A stretch of DNA of 24,454 nucleotides from Clostridiales bacterium UBA3680 (lineage in GTDB: Bacteria > Bacillota > Clostridia > Lachnospirales > CAG-274). A program made the position numbers and the translations under genes. The stretch lies in NCBI GenBank assembly GCA_002372875.1, contig DFJD01000116.1:1-24454 (forward strand), in the 5' to 3' direction. The notes under the pieces are model-generated. The model did not search any database, was not told the DNA's origin, and saw nothing but the letters and a program-made list of their open reading frames with translations. Positions 23,798-24,454 of the stretch are shown piece after piece (the first letter of the stretch is position 1; each line of letters starts with the position of its first letter).

Positions 23798-23956
23798 TTG
23801 TCAATGATATTCGTATTCCGCAGAAATAAATTTCTGCTACATACTCATAACCAACGGAATTGCAAGCAATTCCAAATACAGTGGGAGCTTGGACTCCCAC
23901 TGTATTTTAAGTAAGCACCCCCGCTTTAGAAGCGGGGGACTTCCTTAGTCTGTTAA
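23798..23956 (-). repeat. 159-bp structured repeat, copy 2 (inverted)
   Basis: The reverse complement matches 100-258 with 5 differences. In the second hairpin the outer stem reads ATACAGTGG / CCACTGTAT instead of ATTCAGTGG / CCACTGAAT: both arms changed and pairing is kept. The third hairpin is perfectly paired here (GGAATTG / CAATTCC), where copy 1 has a mismatch. The copy points away from the window centre, so the two repeats form a long inverted pair about 23.5 kb apart. The end ATTGACAA faces the amidohydrolase gene. Confidence 0.9.
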
Positions 23957-24022
23957 ATAATTAATTATTTTTACTATGTTCTTATTCCCGGAAATACCCG
24001 CTGTATTATTCTCAACACTCAT
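23945..24022 (-). CDS. 25-aa ORF ending at the edge of repeat copy 2
   Basis: A strong AAAGGAGG lies about 11 bases upstream of an ATG at 24022, and a TATAAT box (24069-24074) lies further upstream. The ORF encodes MSVENNTAGISGNKNIVKII followed by NYLTD, then TAA within the first bases of the repeat. It may be the 5' remnant of a gene cut by the repeat, or a true small peptide. The first explanation fits the left end of the window, where another gene also runs into the repeat in the same orientation. No family recognised. Confidence 0.4.
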   Translation of the reverse strand: MSVENNTAGISGNKNIVKIINYLTD

Positions 24023-24042
24023 TTTTTTATTATCCTCCTTTC

Positions 24043-24434
24043 TTATGATGTTTCCTTTTTCATAATTGATTATAATTATTAGTTACTCATGTTACAGCAA
24101 AAATAATCACAACAGTATTACATGCAATGAAAGTTAGGTGGTTTCAAATTTATCGGATTCCGAACTATATAATGCTATTCAACGTTTTGTTGCCATATTT
24201 ACATATCGGTTGTATATCACTGCCGGGTTTGTAATCGAAATAAAACAGTTGTAATCGTGGAAATTTTGCTCGTATTTGTGTATGGATCTCATGATGATAA
24301 CCAACAATATAATAGTCGAATTCTTATGTATATATTTTTCTTATGCTAAAATAGCAAGTTTGCTATATAGAGTATTGTATCATGTATTTTACAAAGTATC
24401 AACTAAAAAAATATATAAATTACATCTGCTACAT
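24043..24434. other. AT-rich intergenic region with three spaced TTGTA boxes
   Basis: No gene was found on either strand. Three related boxes, GGTTGTATAT, GTTTGTAATCG and GTTGTAATCG, have their TTGTA cores at 24210, 24229 and 24249, that is 19 and 20 bases apart. Direct repeats of about 9 bases spaced by two helical turns can be binding sites for response regulators of the LytTR type, but the match to published consensus is partial. A TATAAT box (24069-24074, minus strand) may serve the 25-aa ORF. Confidence 0.3.
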
Positions 24435-24454
24435 TTTAACAAACTAAGGAAGTC
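24435..24454 (+). repeat. first 20 bases of a third copy of the 159-bp repeat
   Basis: TTTAACAAACTAAGGAAGTC is identical to 100-119 (with one more T before), in the same orientation as copy 1; the window ends inside it. Two copies within 500 bases at this end, in opposite orientations, suggest the repeat is frequent in this genome. Confidence 0.75.

Noticed and set aside
100..23956. Composite transposon bounded by the 159-bp inverted repeats
   Set aside because: No transposase is present, and the contents are core genes (mreB, mrdA, rodA, acpS, hslO) expected at a fixed chromosomal site.
1..24454. CRISPR array, tRNA or rRNA gene
   Set aside because: No regularly spaced direct repeats with unique spacers and no cloverleaf or rRNA-like sequence was seen on either strand.

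Overview
The window looks like chromosome of a low-to-moderate G+C anaerobic Firmicute, most likely a gut or rumen Oscillospiraceae/Ruminococcus-type Clostridium. The reasons are strong AGGAGG ribosome binding sites, consensus sigma-A promoters, a Gram-positive cell-elongation operon, and three secreted proteins with type I dockerin repeats (one also cohesin-like, one joined to a PL9 pectate lyase). The species is inference; no rRNA or tRNA gene is present to anchor it.

Layout. 1-258: the 3' end of an unidentified gene that runs into a structured 159-bp repeat. 277-1071: a zinc-ribbon membrane protein. 1143-7618 (minus strand): the elongasome operon mreB-mreC-mreD-mrdA(PBP2)-rodA, with methylglyoxal synthase mgsA as last gene; neighbours overlap or nearly touch. 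7710-9629 (minus): two separately promoted secreted proteins, one with a copper-amine-oxidase-N-type stalk domain and one cohesin-dockerin protein. 9740-13009 (minus): an apparent operon of dockerin-PL9 pectate lyase, Bax-inhibitor-1-like membrane protein and lipoprotein. 13224-18183 (plus): a compact operon of a YdcF/DUF218 protein, an unknown soluble protein, a SAM methyltransferase, hslO (Hsp33), a 30-aa membrane peptide, acpS and nnrD/nnrE. 18185-19247: a small MITE, a consensus promoter and an Rpn-family nuclease gene with a well-placed internal start. 19554-21683: a large AT-rich secreted beta-helix/dockerin protein. 21812-21999: a second, longer MITE of the same family. 22011-23687 (minus): a YtcJ-like amidohydrolase. 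23798-24454: an inverted copy of the 159-bp repeat, a 25-codon ORF that ends inside it, AT-rich DNA, and the first 20 bases of a third repeat copy.

Functionally the window joins growth machinery (elongasome; AcpS for lipid synthesis; NAD(P)HX repair; Hsp33 redox chaperone) with plant-polysaccharide degradation (dockerin proteins) and small mobile or selfish elements. The observations most worth a second look are: (i) the Rpn nuclease gene, which has a strong Shine-Dalgarno and in-frame ATG inside it, predicting a 74-aa C-terminal product like the intragenic antitoxins known for Rpn proteins; (ii) the pair of 159-bp inverted repeats, each able to form four hairpins and differing by a compensatory base-pair change; (iii) a MITE family with AAGGAAACACTGATTAA ends, related sequence also forming a palindrome at the mreC/mreD junction; and (iv) an MgsA homologue with substitutions at two catalytic positions.
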